A DNA stretch of 64,000 nt, taken from contig NZ_CP045497.1 of assembly GCF_015500075.1 (NCBI RefSeq), positions 241,509 through 305,508 on the forward strand, in the 5' to 3' direction. Below the pieces are notes generated by a model. That model was not told the DNA's origin. It did not search any database and saw only the letters and a list, made by a program, of their open reading frames with translations. Origin of the DNA: Mesorhizobium sp. INR15. Lineage in GTDB: Bacteria; Pseudomonadota; Alphaproteobacteria; Rhizobiales; Rhizobiaceae. A program made the position numbers and the translations under genes. Each line of letters begins with the position of its first letter. Positions within the stretch are counted from its first letter, which is position 1. Shown here piece after piece: positions 32,028-40,283 of the stretch.

Positions 32028-33067
32028 ACGGTCTGGCCGCAAGCATCCTCGGTGGCATTGACAACATCGGAGAGGACTTCGTTCGCACCGTCTATATGCA
32101 GTTGGGCAATGCGATGGGCAACGTCTTCACCCTCATGCTCACCCTCTATATCGCGTGGTGGGGCTATTCGATCCTGAGCGGGCGAGAGTCGATTTCGCCA
32201 ATCGAAGCGGCCTATCGCCTCGGACGCGCCGTCATCATCTATCTGCTGCTGACCGGATGGAGCACATTTTCCGCCACGATCTATCAGCTCGTGCAAAGCA
32301 TTCCCGACGAGGTCGGTAAGGTGATCGTCGGCGCCGTGTCGCGGGCCACCGGCAATCAGCTTAACGACCAAGCGGCAATTCCAGCGCTGATCGACAACCT
32401 CTACCAAGGGGCGCAGGACGTCGCCAATCAGGTGTACAGCGGATCCTTCTATGACATTTTTGGCGCGCTCTTGTCGTTGCTCGTCCTGCTGTCGGCCATC
32501 ATCTTCGCAGCGCTTGCCATTGCCGCGATCATCGCCGCCAAAGTGATGTTGTTCATCACTCTGGCCTTGGCGCCGATATGGATCATTCTTTGGCTTTACC
32601 GATGGTCCTCGCGCATGAGCGAAGGCTTCCTGTCGCTCACCACCTTTCTGATGATCCAGCAAGTCCTGATCTATGGCTTTCTCGGTTTCTACTTCTCGCT
32701 CGTCAATGCGGCGCTGAACACCGCCACGACCGGCGGAGCGACCATGGACAGCAAAATGTCGCTGGTGCTGCCGCTGGTGCTGGTGACGATCATCGGGATC
32801 TACGTTCTCATGCAGATACCTTCGATTGCTTCGATCCTGAATGGCGGCGGCTATCTCAGCACCGTGGGAGCATACAATCCTTATAGAAACTTCGGCAGGA
32901 ACACCGTGCGCTACTCCGGTGCGCGATGGGCCGCCAGCCGCGCCGCTCGGGGCGCCCGGCAGTTCGTGGGAAACAGCTTCCGATCTTCGCGAGCAGCAAG
33001 GGCGGACGACGCTGCTCGGTCCGCCATCCAGCAAGGGGCACGCGATAACTCCAGACCTCTGGCCTAG
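32024..33067 (+). CDS. virB6: VirB6-type polytopic inner-membrane channel component
   Basis: 347 residues with about six TM segments (VFTLMLTLYIAWWGYSIL, AVIIYLLLTGWSTFSATIY, SLLVLLSAIIFAALAIAAII, LFITLALAPIWIILWLYRW, LIYGFLGFYFSLVNAAL, MSLVLPLVLVTIIGIYVLMQ), the conserved TLALAPIW segment, and a basic C-terminal tail of about 65 residues rich in Arg and Ala. It forms the inner-membrane translocation pathway. ATGA overlap with the lipoprotein gene. Confidence 0.92.
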   Translation: MNGLAASILGGIDNIGEDFVRTVYMQLGNAMGNVFTLMLTLYIAWWGYSILSGRESISPIEAAYRLGRAVIIYLLLTGWSTFSATIYQLVQSIPDEVGKVIVGAVSRATGNQLNDQAAIPALIDNLYQGAQDVANQVYSGSFYDIFGALLSLLVLLSAIIFAALAIAAIIAAKVMLFITLALAPIWIILWLYRWSSRMSEGFLSLTTFLMIQQVLIYGFLGFYFSLVNAALNTATTGGATMDSKMSLVLPLVLVTIIGIYVLMQIPSIASILNGGGYLSTVGAYNPYRNFGRNTVRYSGARWAASRAARGARQFVGNSFRSSRAARADDAARSAIQQGARDNSRPLA

Positions 33068-33143
33068 GCGAGAAAACAACGATCACCGATCGCGGCGCTG
33101 GTGTCAGGATGCGTCGCGCAAACGAGGCAATGGTAACGTGGCA

Positions 33144-33857
33144 ATGCCAGTGGAAACAGCTGCTGACCGCAGCAGCGAACTCGTCGACAAGCGGTATTAC
33201 AGGGCGGGCGCGACCTGGGAGGACGACACGCACAGGTCAATGCGTCGATCCCGTACATTTGCCTGGATCGTCAGCGGCATTTCCGGACTGGTTGCGGTGC
33301 TGTCGCTGCTGGCGCTCGTGCTGATCCTGCCGCTCCGGCAGTTCGAACCATATGTTGTCGAGGTCGACAAATCGACGGGCTACCTCGAGATCGTGCGCGC
33401 GCTCAAGCCGGGGGATTTGTCCCAGAATGAGGCTGTGACAGCCGCAAATCTGGTCCGCTACATTCGCGCCCGCGAAACCTACGATTCTCGTGAGCTGAAA
33501 CAGAATTACGACCTGGCGCAGCTCTACTCGACCGACGCGGCGTCCAAGGATCTGACATGGCTTTACACCCCTGCGAATCCGCAATCGCTGGACAAGATCT
33601 ATGGCCGCAATGTCACCATCTCGGTAGAGATCAAGTCGGTCTCCCTGCTTAACCGCAACACGGCCTCGGTGCGCTTTGCCACGACGACGCGGCGGGACAA
33701 TTCTTCCGTGACCGACAATTGGGTGGCGGTGATAAAATTCCGCTACACCTCAACGCCGCTCAAGAACGAATGGCGCTTCGACAACCCGTTGGGATTTCAG
33801 GTTACGGATTACCGCCGCGACCAGGAAACGGCCCCGGCCGCGGGGAGCCTGCAATGA
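33144..33857 (+). CDS. virB8: VirB8-type inner-membrane assembly factor
   Basis: 237 residues from MPVETAADRSSEL; the open frame extends 300 bp upstream into virB6 but the domain starts here. Cytoplasmic N-terminus with YYRAGATWEDDTHRSMRRSR, one TM (IVSGISGLVAVLSLLALVLI), and the periplasmic NTF2-like domain (PYVVEVDKSTGYLEIVRALK, YIRARETYDSRELKQNYDLA, EWRFDNPLGFQVTDYRRD). The RBS is weak (GGTAACG). The stop overlaps virB9. Confidence 0.93.
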   Translation: MPVETAADRSSELVDKRYYRAGATWEDDTHRSMRRSRTFAWIVSGISGLVAVLSLLALVLILPLRQFEPYVVEVDKSTGYLEIVRALKPGDLSQNEAVTAANLVRYIRARETYDSRELKQNYDLAQLYSTDAASKDLTWLYTPANPQSLDKIYGRNVTISVEIKSVSLLNRNTASVRFATTTRRDNSSVTDNWVAVIKFRYTSTPLKNEWRFDNPLGFQVTDYRRDQETAPAAGSLQ

Positions 33858-34651
33858 GACGTCGCGCGGGCCTCGCGCTGTCGGCCGCCCTTCTGCTCGG
33901 CACGATTCACGGCGCGGCCGCGCGCGACGGCCGCATCCGATACGTCACCTTCAACAACGACGACGTGACGTCGGTGCGCGCGGCTCTTGGTATTTCCACG
34001 ATGGTCGAGCTCAGTCCAAACGAAGTCATCGAAACCGTCTCCGCCGGCGACACGAAAGGCTGGTCGATCATCCCCAAACGAGGATCGCGATTTCTGTTCG
34101 TCAAGCCCCTGGAGCGCGATGCGTGGACCAACGTCAACGTCGTCACAAACCGGCGCGTCTATTCCCTGCTGCTGCAGGCGACTGACAATGATCATGACCG
34201 GGCATCCTTCCAGGTTCGGTTCAAATATCCGGACGAGGATGTAAACGCGCGCCTGCTTTCACAGGCCAAAGAGAGCGCCGCCGATCCGGATCTGAAAAAC
34301 CTGAACTATGCCGACCTCAACTACGACTATGCCTACAAGGGCGACGACAGCCTGAAGCCGCGCACCGTATTTGATGACGGCTCGAAGGTGTTTTTGGAGT
34401 TCACGGGGGACATTCCGGCCATTTTCGTCGTCGACGACAAGCGCCATGAGTCGTTGGTCAACGTTCGTACTCAGGGCAAATACACCGTCATCGACAAGGT
34501 TGCGCGGCAATTCACTTTGCGAGCCGATGCCAAGACGCTCTGCCTCTATAACAGGGCACGACCGGACGCCATCGATCCGGTCGAGCAGGTCTACGGTCCA
34601 ACGAAACTAACACGCGGCTCCACCCTGTTCGGATCCAGCGGAGGGCGGTGA
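33854..34651 (+). CDS. virB9: VirB9-type outer-membrane core complex protein
   Basis: 265 residues from MRRRAGLALSAALLLGTIHG (signal peptide about 1-21), after an ATGA overlap with virB8. N-terminal domain DGRIRYVTFNNDDVTSVRAA and SRFLFVKPLERDAWTNVNVV; C-terminal VirB9/CagX domain NYDYAYKGDDSLKPRTVFDD, GSKVFLEFTGDIPAIFVVDD and FTLRADAKTLCLYN. Forms the core complex with VirB7 and VirB10. Confidence 0.94.
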   Translation: MRRRAGLALSAALLLGTIHGAAARDGRIRYVTFNNDDVTSVRAALGISTMVELSPNEVIETVSAGDTKGWSIIPKRGSRFLFVKPLERDAWTNVNVVTNRRVYSLLLQATDNDHDRASFQVRFKYPDEDVNARLLSQAKESAADPDLKNLNYADLNYDYAYKGDDSLKPRTVFDDGSKVFLEFTGDIPAIFVVDDKRHESLVNVRTQGKYTVIDKVARQFTLRADAKTLCLYNRARPDAIDPVEQVYGPTKLTRGSTLFGSSGGR

Positions 34652-36114
34652 TGACCCAGATCGACTATAAGCAACTGGACGGCAGCCCGACGGTCGCGCG
34701 CCGTGGTGCGGGTGTGGGAACCAAGATCGCTCTGATCGGCTTAGGCCTGGTGCTCGTAGCCGCGCTGATATGGCTGAACTGGCCTCGGGAGCCGATATCG
34801 CGCGATCTTCGCGGCGATGGCGAGGAAAATTTCAACCCGCCTGAGTTCCACCCGCCGGCGTTGATCGAGCCGCCTCAACCTGCCGACGGCACGATCGACC
34901 AGATCGTGGTGCCGCCACCGGCCGACGACCTGAGCAGCACGCAACAGGCTGACAATGTCGATCAGACCGTGCAGGAGGGCACCGACCTTGATGCGCAGCG
35001 GCGCGCGCTGGAGGCGCAAATGGCGGCCGAGCAGGCTCGCCGCAAGGCCGAGGAGGAAGAAGCACGCCGCAAGGCCTCGACTGAGGAAGAGGCTCGCCGC
35101 AAGGCTGAGGCCGCCGAGCGTGAAAAAGCGGTGTGGGAACGCCTGCGGTCGAACCAGATGGTGACGAATGGCGAAACCGGTTCGACAGATGCCGGCGCCC
35201 CGGCGGCACAGGTCGAAATCGCGCCAGACGGACAGATCATCCCGGTTCCTGGCGCTGACAGCGATCCCAACAAGGCATTCCTGGCGCAGTCCGAGGCGAG
35301 TTCTTCCGGCGCTGCCAAAGCCAGAGTTTTCCGACGCACCGACGCGTTGATTCCTGAGGGAACAATCATTCGCGGCTATTTGGAAACGGCGATCAACACA
35401 GACCTTCCGGGAGCCGTGCGCGCTGTCGTGCGGGAGAACGTCCTTTCGCTCGACGGCAGGCGGGTTCTCATTCCGAAGGGCTCGCGCCTGACGGGGGAAT
35501 ACCGTTCAGGGCTTGCGCGCGGTCAAAAGCGAGTTTTCATCGTCTGGAACAGGGTCATTCGCTCGGATGGCATTTCTGTCGATATCAAGTCGCCTGGTGC
35601 GGATGCGCTTGGGCGCGGTGGCATGGGCGGCCGTGTCGATACGCACTGGCTTGAGCGTTACGGCAACGCCATCATGCTTTCCGTCGTTGGCGGTGTCTCT
35701 GAATATCTGTCCTCGCTTTCCGATAACAGCCAGAGTGGACAACAGCGCCAGGTGACGACGATCGATCCGGTGACTGGTCAGGCCACGACCGTAACCAACG
35801 GTGGCTACGGCTCGCAGCGCGATGCGCGCAGTATCGCCTTCGATAAATCGTCGACTGCCCTGCAGCAACTCGCGCAAGAGGCGTTTCGCGACACGCAAAA
35901 CATCGGCCCGACAGTTTACGTCGACCAGGGCACATCGGTTGTTGTGCTGGTGCGTCGAGATCTCGATTTCTCGGATCTGTACGCCGACCCCGTCCAGGAA
36001 GAAGTGGCACGCCTGAAGGCAGGTGGGCGGCCGAAGACGCCGATCGATCCGACGCCTCTCTACTGGACCCCGAAGGATCATTTCTATCCCGGCAATGGAA
36101 GCCCGGCTAAATGA
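34651..36114 (+). CDS. virB10: VirB10-type core complex protein
   Basis: 487 residues (a GTG at 34648 is an equivalent start). Short cytoplasmic tail, TM at about 25-43 (KIALIGLGLVLVAALIWL), a periplasmic Pro-rich stretch, a charged Glu/Arg/Lys coiled coil (about 110-165, RALEAQMAAEQARRKAEEEE), then the C-terminal TrbI/VirB10 beta-barrel domain (DALIPEGTIIRGYLETAINT, VLIPKGSRLTGEYRSGLARG, YGNAIMLSVVGGVSEYLSSL, VYVDQGTSVVVLVRRDLDF). It spans both membranes. Confidence 0.95.
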   Translation: MTQIDYKQLDGSPTVARRGAGVGTKIALIGLGLVLVAALIWLNWPREPISRDLRGDGEENFNPPEFHPPALIEPPQPADGTIDQIVVPPPADDLSSTQQADNVDQTVQEGTDLDAQRRALEAQMAAEQARRKAEEEEARRKASTEEEARRKAEAAEREKAVWERLRSNQMVTNGETGSTDAGAPAAQVEIAPDGQIIPVPGADSDPNKAFLAQSEASSSGAAKARVFRRTDALIPEGTIIRGYLETAINTDLPGAVRAVVRENVLSLDGRRVLIPKGSRLTGEYRSGLARGQKRVFIVWNRVIRSDGISVDIKSPGADALGRGGMGGRVDTHWLERYGNAIMLSVVGGVSEYLSSLSDNSQSGQQRQVTTIDPVTGQATTVTNGGYGSQRDARSIAFDKSSTALQQLAQEAFRDTQNIGPTVYVDQGTSVVVLVRRDLDFSDLYADPVQEEVARLKAGGRPKTPIDPTPLYWTPKDHFYPGNGSPAK

Positions 36115-37136
36115 ATGCCGCGCATCCCCTCCCCGATCTTTGGGCGAGAGCCCCGGTCCTGCGCGCTCATCTGGAACCGATATGGCCCTATTTGAACGAA
36201 GATTCGGTTTCCGAGATTGCGATCAACAGGCCGGGTGAATTGTTCATCGAGCGCCTCGGCGCGAAGGAAATGGAGCACGTCGTCAGGCGCGAGATCACGC
36301 ACGGCTGGATTCGCAACATCTCGACTGGCGTCGCCTCGGCCACAAACCAGGTCATCAACGAAGAAAAGCCGGTCCTGTCGGCTACTCTACCCTCGGGTGA
36401 ACGCATCCAATGCATCTTGCCGCCCGCGGCCCCCGAAGGCGGGGCGATTTCGATCCGCAAACAGGTCATCCGGGATATGAGCCTTGATGCCTACAAGGAT
36501 CTCGGCGCATTCGACAACACGGCCATGGGCAGCGGCCTGGCGCTATCCGGCGAAGAAAAGCGACTTGTCGAGATGTTGCACGACACGTCGCCGATCGACT
36601 TCCTGCAATATGCAGTGCGCAACCGCGTCTCGATTGTCGTTTCAGGCGGCACGTCGACCGGCAAGACGACGTTTTTGAATGCGCTCTTGAAGGAAATCCC
36701 GCCCCATGAACGGATCATCACGATCGAAGACACTCGCGAACTGAGGCTGCCGGCTCCCAACAACGTCACCTTGATAGCTTCGAAAGGCGACCAGGGCCTT
36801 GCCAAAGTCTCCGCGCAACAGCTTCTCGAGGCCTCCCTTCGCATGCGACCCGACCGTCTCCTATTGGGCGAGCTGCGTGGCGCCGAAACTTTTGCTTTCC
36901 TCCAGGCCATCAATACCGGGCATCCCGGTTCGCTGACGACCGTTCACGCAAATTCCGCCCGGTCCGCCTATGAGCGGCTGGCGCTGATGGTCATGCAGGG
37001 CAGTTCGGGGCTCTCACGCAGCGAGATCCTCGACTACCTGCGCGAGGTCATACCGGTGGTCGTCCAGATGGTCCGCACCGAAGGCGGACGGCGCGGCATC
37101 AGCGAGATCAAGTTCACCAAGGCGGAGACAATCTAG
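36111..37136 (+). CDS. virB11: VirB11 traffic ATPase
   Basis: 341 residues. Walker A SGGTSTGKTTF (about residue 180), Asp box IITIEDTRELRL, Walker B RLLLGELRGAETF, His box NTGHPGSLTTVHANSARSAY. The N-terminal domain has WPYLNEDSVSEIAINRPGEL. Hexameric secretion ATPase at the inner membrane base. It starts in an ATGA overlap with virB10. Confidence 0.96.
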   Translation: MNAAHPLPDLWARAPVLRAHLEPIWPYLNEDSVSEIAINRPGELFIERLGAKEMEHVVRREITHGWIRNISTGVASATNQVINEEKPVLSATLPSGERIQCILPPAAPEGGAISIRKQVIRDMSLDAYKDLGAFDNTAMGSGLALSGEEKRLVEMLHDTSPIDFLQYAVRNRVSIVVSGGTSTGKTTFLNALLKEIPPHERIITIEDTRELRLPAPNNVTLIASKGDQGLAKVSAQQLLEASLRMRPDRLLLGELRGAETFAFLQAINTGHPGSLTTVHANSARSAYERLALMVMQGSSGLSRSEILDYLREVIPVVVQMVRTEGGRRGISEIKFTKAETI

Positions 37137-37147
37137 CGAGGCGATCC

Positions 37148-39298
37148 ATGCAGAAAATCGCAACAGCAATTTTTATGGCACTCATGGCGGTAGCCTTGGG
37201 CGCCTTGCTGTTCACGGTCGCCTATGCCGCAGCGGATTGGCACCGGACCGGCTCGCATTTTCTCTTCGATCAGCTGAACGCTAGTCCTCTTCCGGTCTTT
37301 CGCCTCGCCTGGGCCGACCTGGAAGCACGCGATTTCGGCAAGGTGCAATACGCTCTCGCGGCAAGCGTCTTCGGCTTTATGCTGCCGCTGGTCAGCGCAT
37401 TCCTCATGCGGCCGAAGAAGCGAAATGATTCTCGTTTCATGACCATGAGCGACGTCTCGAAAGCCGGCCTGACGAAAGCTGGCGGCATCTTCATCGGCCG
37501 GGCCGGCGGCAGGCTTGCCGAAGTTCTGTCGCCCGGCCGTGATCGACGTTCCGGCAAGATCCGCGTGACGCAGCGCAAGCTGATCGGCGGCAAGAAACTG
37601 TGGGTCGATGGTGACGATGTCGGCGGCTTCGTCATCGGGCCACCGCGCTCCGGCAAAGGCGCTTCCCTCATCATCCCCAACGCGTTGACCTGGCCGCAGT
37701 CGCTCGTCGTGCTCGATCTGCGTGGCGAGACTTATGAGGCGACCGCGGGTTATCGTTCGACCATGAGCAAGGTCGTCCGTTTCGCGCCGGCGGACCCGGA
37801 AGGCAACACGGCGTGCTACAATCCGATGGATTTCATTTCGCTGGATTCGGGGCAGCGCGACATCGATCTTCGCAACATCGCCGCGGCGCTGTTTCCGCGT
37901 CCACCCTCGAATGCAGATCCTTATTGGGTCAACGACGCCCGCCTCCTGTTCGCCGGCATAGCATCCTTCGTCATGGAATCGCCGGCGATCCCGAACGAGA
38001 AAAAAACCTTCGCCACCATCCTCGATATCATGAACGGCGCCGAACAGCCGCTCCTGGAATTTGTCGGCTCGCTGCGCGAGGAACGCCGGCGCGAATGCTC
38101 GCACTTCACGCTGCAAACGCTGCTGCCCTATTTCGAGATGTCCGAGCGGCAGTTTTCCGGCATCTATGCCGGCGTGCGCACCGGTATGGCCCCGTTCCTC
38201 AATGAGAGGCTTATGCGGGCGACGTCGCGAAGCACATTCGATATTCGCCGACTCAAGCGGGATCGCGTATCTCTCTACCTGGACGTACGGCGCGAACAGA
38301 TCGCGTCGCTCGGCCCGCTATTCAACGTCCTCATCACACAGATGATGAATTTCATGTCGGAAAGCCTGCCGCGCCCGGACGAGCATCAGGTGCTCGTGCT
38401 GCTGGATGAATTCCAGAACCTCGGCAAGCTCGAGAACATCACCGAGATGGCGAGCGTTCTCGGCGGCAACGGCGTTTCAATGTGGTTCTTTGTCCAATCG
38501 CTCAAGGCGATAGACCAGATCTACCGCGAGGAAGGACGCGTGACGCTCATCAACGCCGCGCGCGTTCAGATTTTTTTCGGCGCCCAGGATACCGACGATC
38601 TTCGTTATGTATCCGAGCAAGTGGGCGAAACGTCGGAAGCGCAGGAAGATGTAACGCGCACCAAAGCGACCCTATTCGACACCTATTACACGCGCTCGGT
38701 CCACCGTAAGAACGTGCGCCGACCACTCATGCGCCCAGATGAAATCCGCATGCTCGACAAGAACAAGGTCATCATCCTGCCGCGCGGCGAGTTGCCGATC
38801 CTCGGTACGCGCAATTTCTATTTCGCCGATGGCCAGCTCGCCAAACGCGCCTTCATGCCGCTGCCAGGATTTCCGGACGGCTCAAAGAAAACCAATCCTA
38901 CTGTGCCGTCAACTTCGATCCCATCCCCTACCACACCGCCCATCGTGCCGACGCCGCCCAGCTATCGCTCAGGCCTGGCTCAGTCTCGCATACGGCGTGG
39001 CGCCACATTTGCCGCCAAGGTCGGGCGCGCGGCTCCACCACCGCCTCGCCGGCGTGGGACTGCCAATGGCCGGTCGGAAGCGGCAACTGTTCCAGCCTCG
39101 GCAAATCCTGAGGTCATCGATTTCTCAGCTCTTGCGGCCCGTGCGGCAATAACAACAATAGCGCCGGAGAAGGAAGCGGCGGTTGCCGCCATCCTGAACA
39201 AGGCAAGAGCCTTCCGCGCCCACGCATTCGACGCTGAAACGTTCGACCTCAATCTTGGCGTCGTCGAGGATACCTTGAATGATGTGGTTGACGGATGA
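37148..39298 (+). CDS. virD4: VirD4/TraG type IV coupling protein
   Basis: 716 residues. Two N-terminal TM segments (about 5-30 and 75-97). Walker A in GGFVIGPPRSGKGASLIIP and Walker B VLVLLDEFQNLGKLE (about residue 415), plus FVQSLKAIDQIYREEGRVTL and ILPRGELPILGTRNFYFADG. The C-terminal 130 residues are Pro/Ser/Ala-rich and variable and may select substrates. It brings the relaxase-DNA complex to the channel. It begins 11 bp after virB11 and ends the operon. Confidence 0.95.
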   Translation: MQKIATAIFMALMAVALGALLFTVAYAAADWHRTGSHFLFDQLNASPLPVFRLAWADLEARDFGKVQYALAASVFGFMLPLVSAFLMRPKKRNDSRFMTMSDVSKAGLTKAGGIFIGRAGGRLAEVLSPGRDRRSGKIRVTQRKLIGGKKLWVDGDDVGGFVIGPPRSGKGASLIIPNALTWPQSLVVLDLRGETYEATAGYRSTMSKVVRFAPADPEGNTACYNPMDFISLDSGQRDIDLRNIAAALFPRPPSNADPYWVNDARLLFAGIASFVMESPAIPNEKKTFATILDIMNGAEQPLLEFVGSLREERRRECSHFTLQTLLPYFEMSERQFSGIYAGVRTGMAPFLNERLMRATSRSTFDIRRLKRDRVSLYLDVRREQIASLGPLFNVLITQMMNFMSESLPRPDEHQVLVLLDEFQNLGKLENITEMASVLGGNGVSMWFFVQSLKAIDQIYREEGRVTLINAARVQIFFGAQDTDDLRYVSEQVGETSEAQEDVTRTKATLFDTYYTRSVHRKNVRRPLMRPDEIRMLDKNKVIILPRGELPILGTRNFYFADGQLAKRAFMPLPGFPDGSKKTNPTVPSTSIPSPTTPPIVPTPPSYRSGLAQSRIRRGATFAAKVGRAAPPPPRRRGTANGRSEAATVPASANPEVIDFSALAARAAITTIAPEKEAAVAAILNKARAFRAHAFDAETFDLNLGVVEDTLNDVVDG

Positions 39299-39304
39299 GC
39301 TGCT

Positions 39305-39323
39305 GTAATGACATTGACATTAC
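39305..39323. promoter_or_regulatory. Inverted repeat upstream of the DUF1778/GNAT pair
   Basis: GTAATG, 7 bp, CATTAC, with TTGACA inside the second half (39315-39320). It lies 40-58 bp before the antitoxin start. Ribbon-helix-helix antitoxins repress their own promoters through such short repeats. Confidence 0.5.
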
Positions 39324-39362
39324 GCAATTTCGTGTTAGATGAAGCCATAGGAGATCCCAGCC

Positions 39363-39653
39363 ATGGCCACATTGAGCACCCCGCAAAATAAACGCGAAAC
39401 CCTGAATATCCGCATCAAGCCCGAAGAACGGAGCCTGATCGACCGTGCCGCCAAGGCGCGGGGGAAAAACCGAACGGATTTCGTCCTCGAAGCCGCGCGC
39501 ATGGCGGCCGAAGAAGCGCTTCTTGACCAGGCCGTCATTGCAGCGAACCCGGAAGCCTATGCCGCATTCCTGGCCCGACTGGACATGCCGCCCGAACCCA
39601 ACGAGCGCTTGCGCGAGACGATGCGGACTTCGGCTCCTTGGGAGAAAGCATGA
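39363..39653 (+). CDS. DUF1778 ribbon-helix-helix antitoxin (TacA-like)
   Basis: 96 residues: the RHH start ETLNIRIKPEERSLIDRAAK and ARGKNRTDFVLEAARMAAEE are typical of DUF1778; the C-terminal part (YAAFLARLDMPPEPNERLRE) is the toxin-neutralising tail. AGGAG lies upstream of the ATG at 39363. It overlaps the GNAT toxin by 4 bp. It sits between virD4 and the relaxase gene, inside the transfer region, which suggests it stabilises that segment. Confidence 0.9.
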   Translation: MATLSTPQNKRETLNIRIKPEERSLIDRAAKARGKNRTDFVLEAARMAAEEALLDQAVIAANPEAYAAFLARLDMPPEPNERLRETMRTSAPWEKA

Positions 39654-40150
39654 GTGTCGCTGCGCCGGAACCGTTGACGGCGCATCACGATATTCAATCG
39701 TTCATGTCGGGCGTGGAAAGCCTGGATCACTGGCTAAAGCACCGCGCCCTGAAAAATCAGACGACAGGGGCGTCCCGCACATTTGTTGCATGCGATGGTC
39801 GTCGCGGGCTGGCGTATTATGCCTTGGCGTCGAGCGCGATCACTGTCGACGCCGCGCCTGGCCGCTTTCGCCGCAATATGCCCGATCCGATTCCGGTAGT
39901 CATCCTCGGACGCCTTGCCGTGGATCAATCCCGGCAGGGCAGTGGCTTCGGCCGCGCCTTGGTGAGAGATGCCGGCCTGCGCGTCATCCAGGCCGCCGAC
40001 ACCATCGGAATTCGTGGGATGATCGTGCATGCACTCTCGGAGGAGGCAAAAGCGTTTTACATGCGAACAGGCTTCGAGCCCTCACCGCTCGATCCAATGA
40101 CGCTGATGGTCACGCTCGCCGACCTGAAAGCGAGCCTGTCCTTAACCTGA
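39650..40150 (+). CDS. GNAT-family toxin (TacT-like acetyltransferase)
   Basis: 166 residues from MSVAAPEPLTAHHD (the TTG at 39638 would overlap the antitoxin more). GNAT landmarks: VESLDHWLKHRALKNQTTG, YYALASSAITVD, acetyl-CoA loop LAVDQSRQGSGFGRALVRDA (an RxGxG/A variant), and FYMRTGFEPSPLDPMTLMV. TacT-type toxins acetylate the amino group of aminoacyl-tRNA and block translation. Partner of the DUF1778 antitoxin. Confidence 0.9.
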   Translation: MSVAAPEPLTAHHDIQSFMSGVESLDHWLKHRALKNQTTGASRTFVACDGRRGLAYYALASSAITVDAAPGRFRRNMPDPIPVVILGRLAVDQSRQGSGFGRALVRDAGLRVIQAADTIGIRGMIVHALSEEAKAFYMRTGFEPSPLDPMTLMVTLADLKASLSLT

Positions 40151-40283
40151 TCATGCTGCGTCGGATGTGGCGCATCGATAAACCTCAACATTATTCGCGG
40201 CAACGAAATCGACTTGAGCAGGCCTGAGCAACAATTTGCTGCCTGCGCTCCCGCTGTTGAGAACCAACGGCCGTGACGCCAGC

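Noticed and set aside
31838..33079. 413-codon open frame antisense to virB6
   Set aside because: Shadow frame; low-complexity Arg/Asp/Gln translation, while the plus strand encodes a convincing membrane protein.
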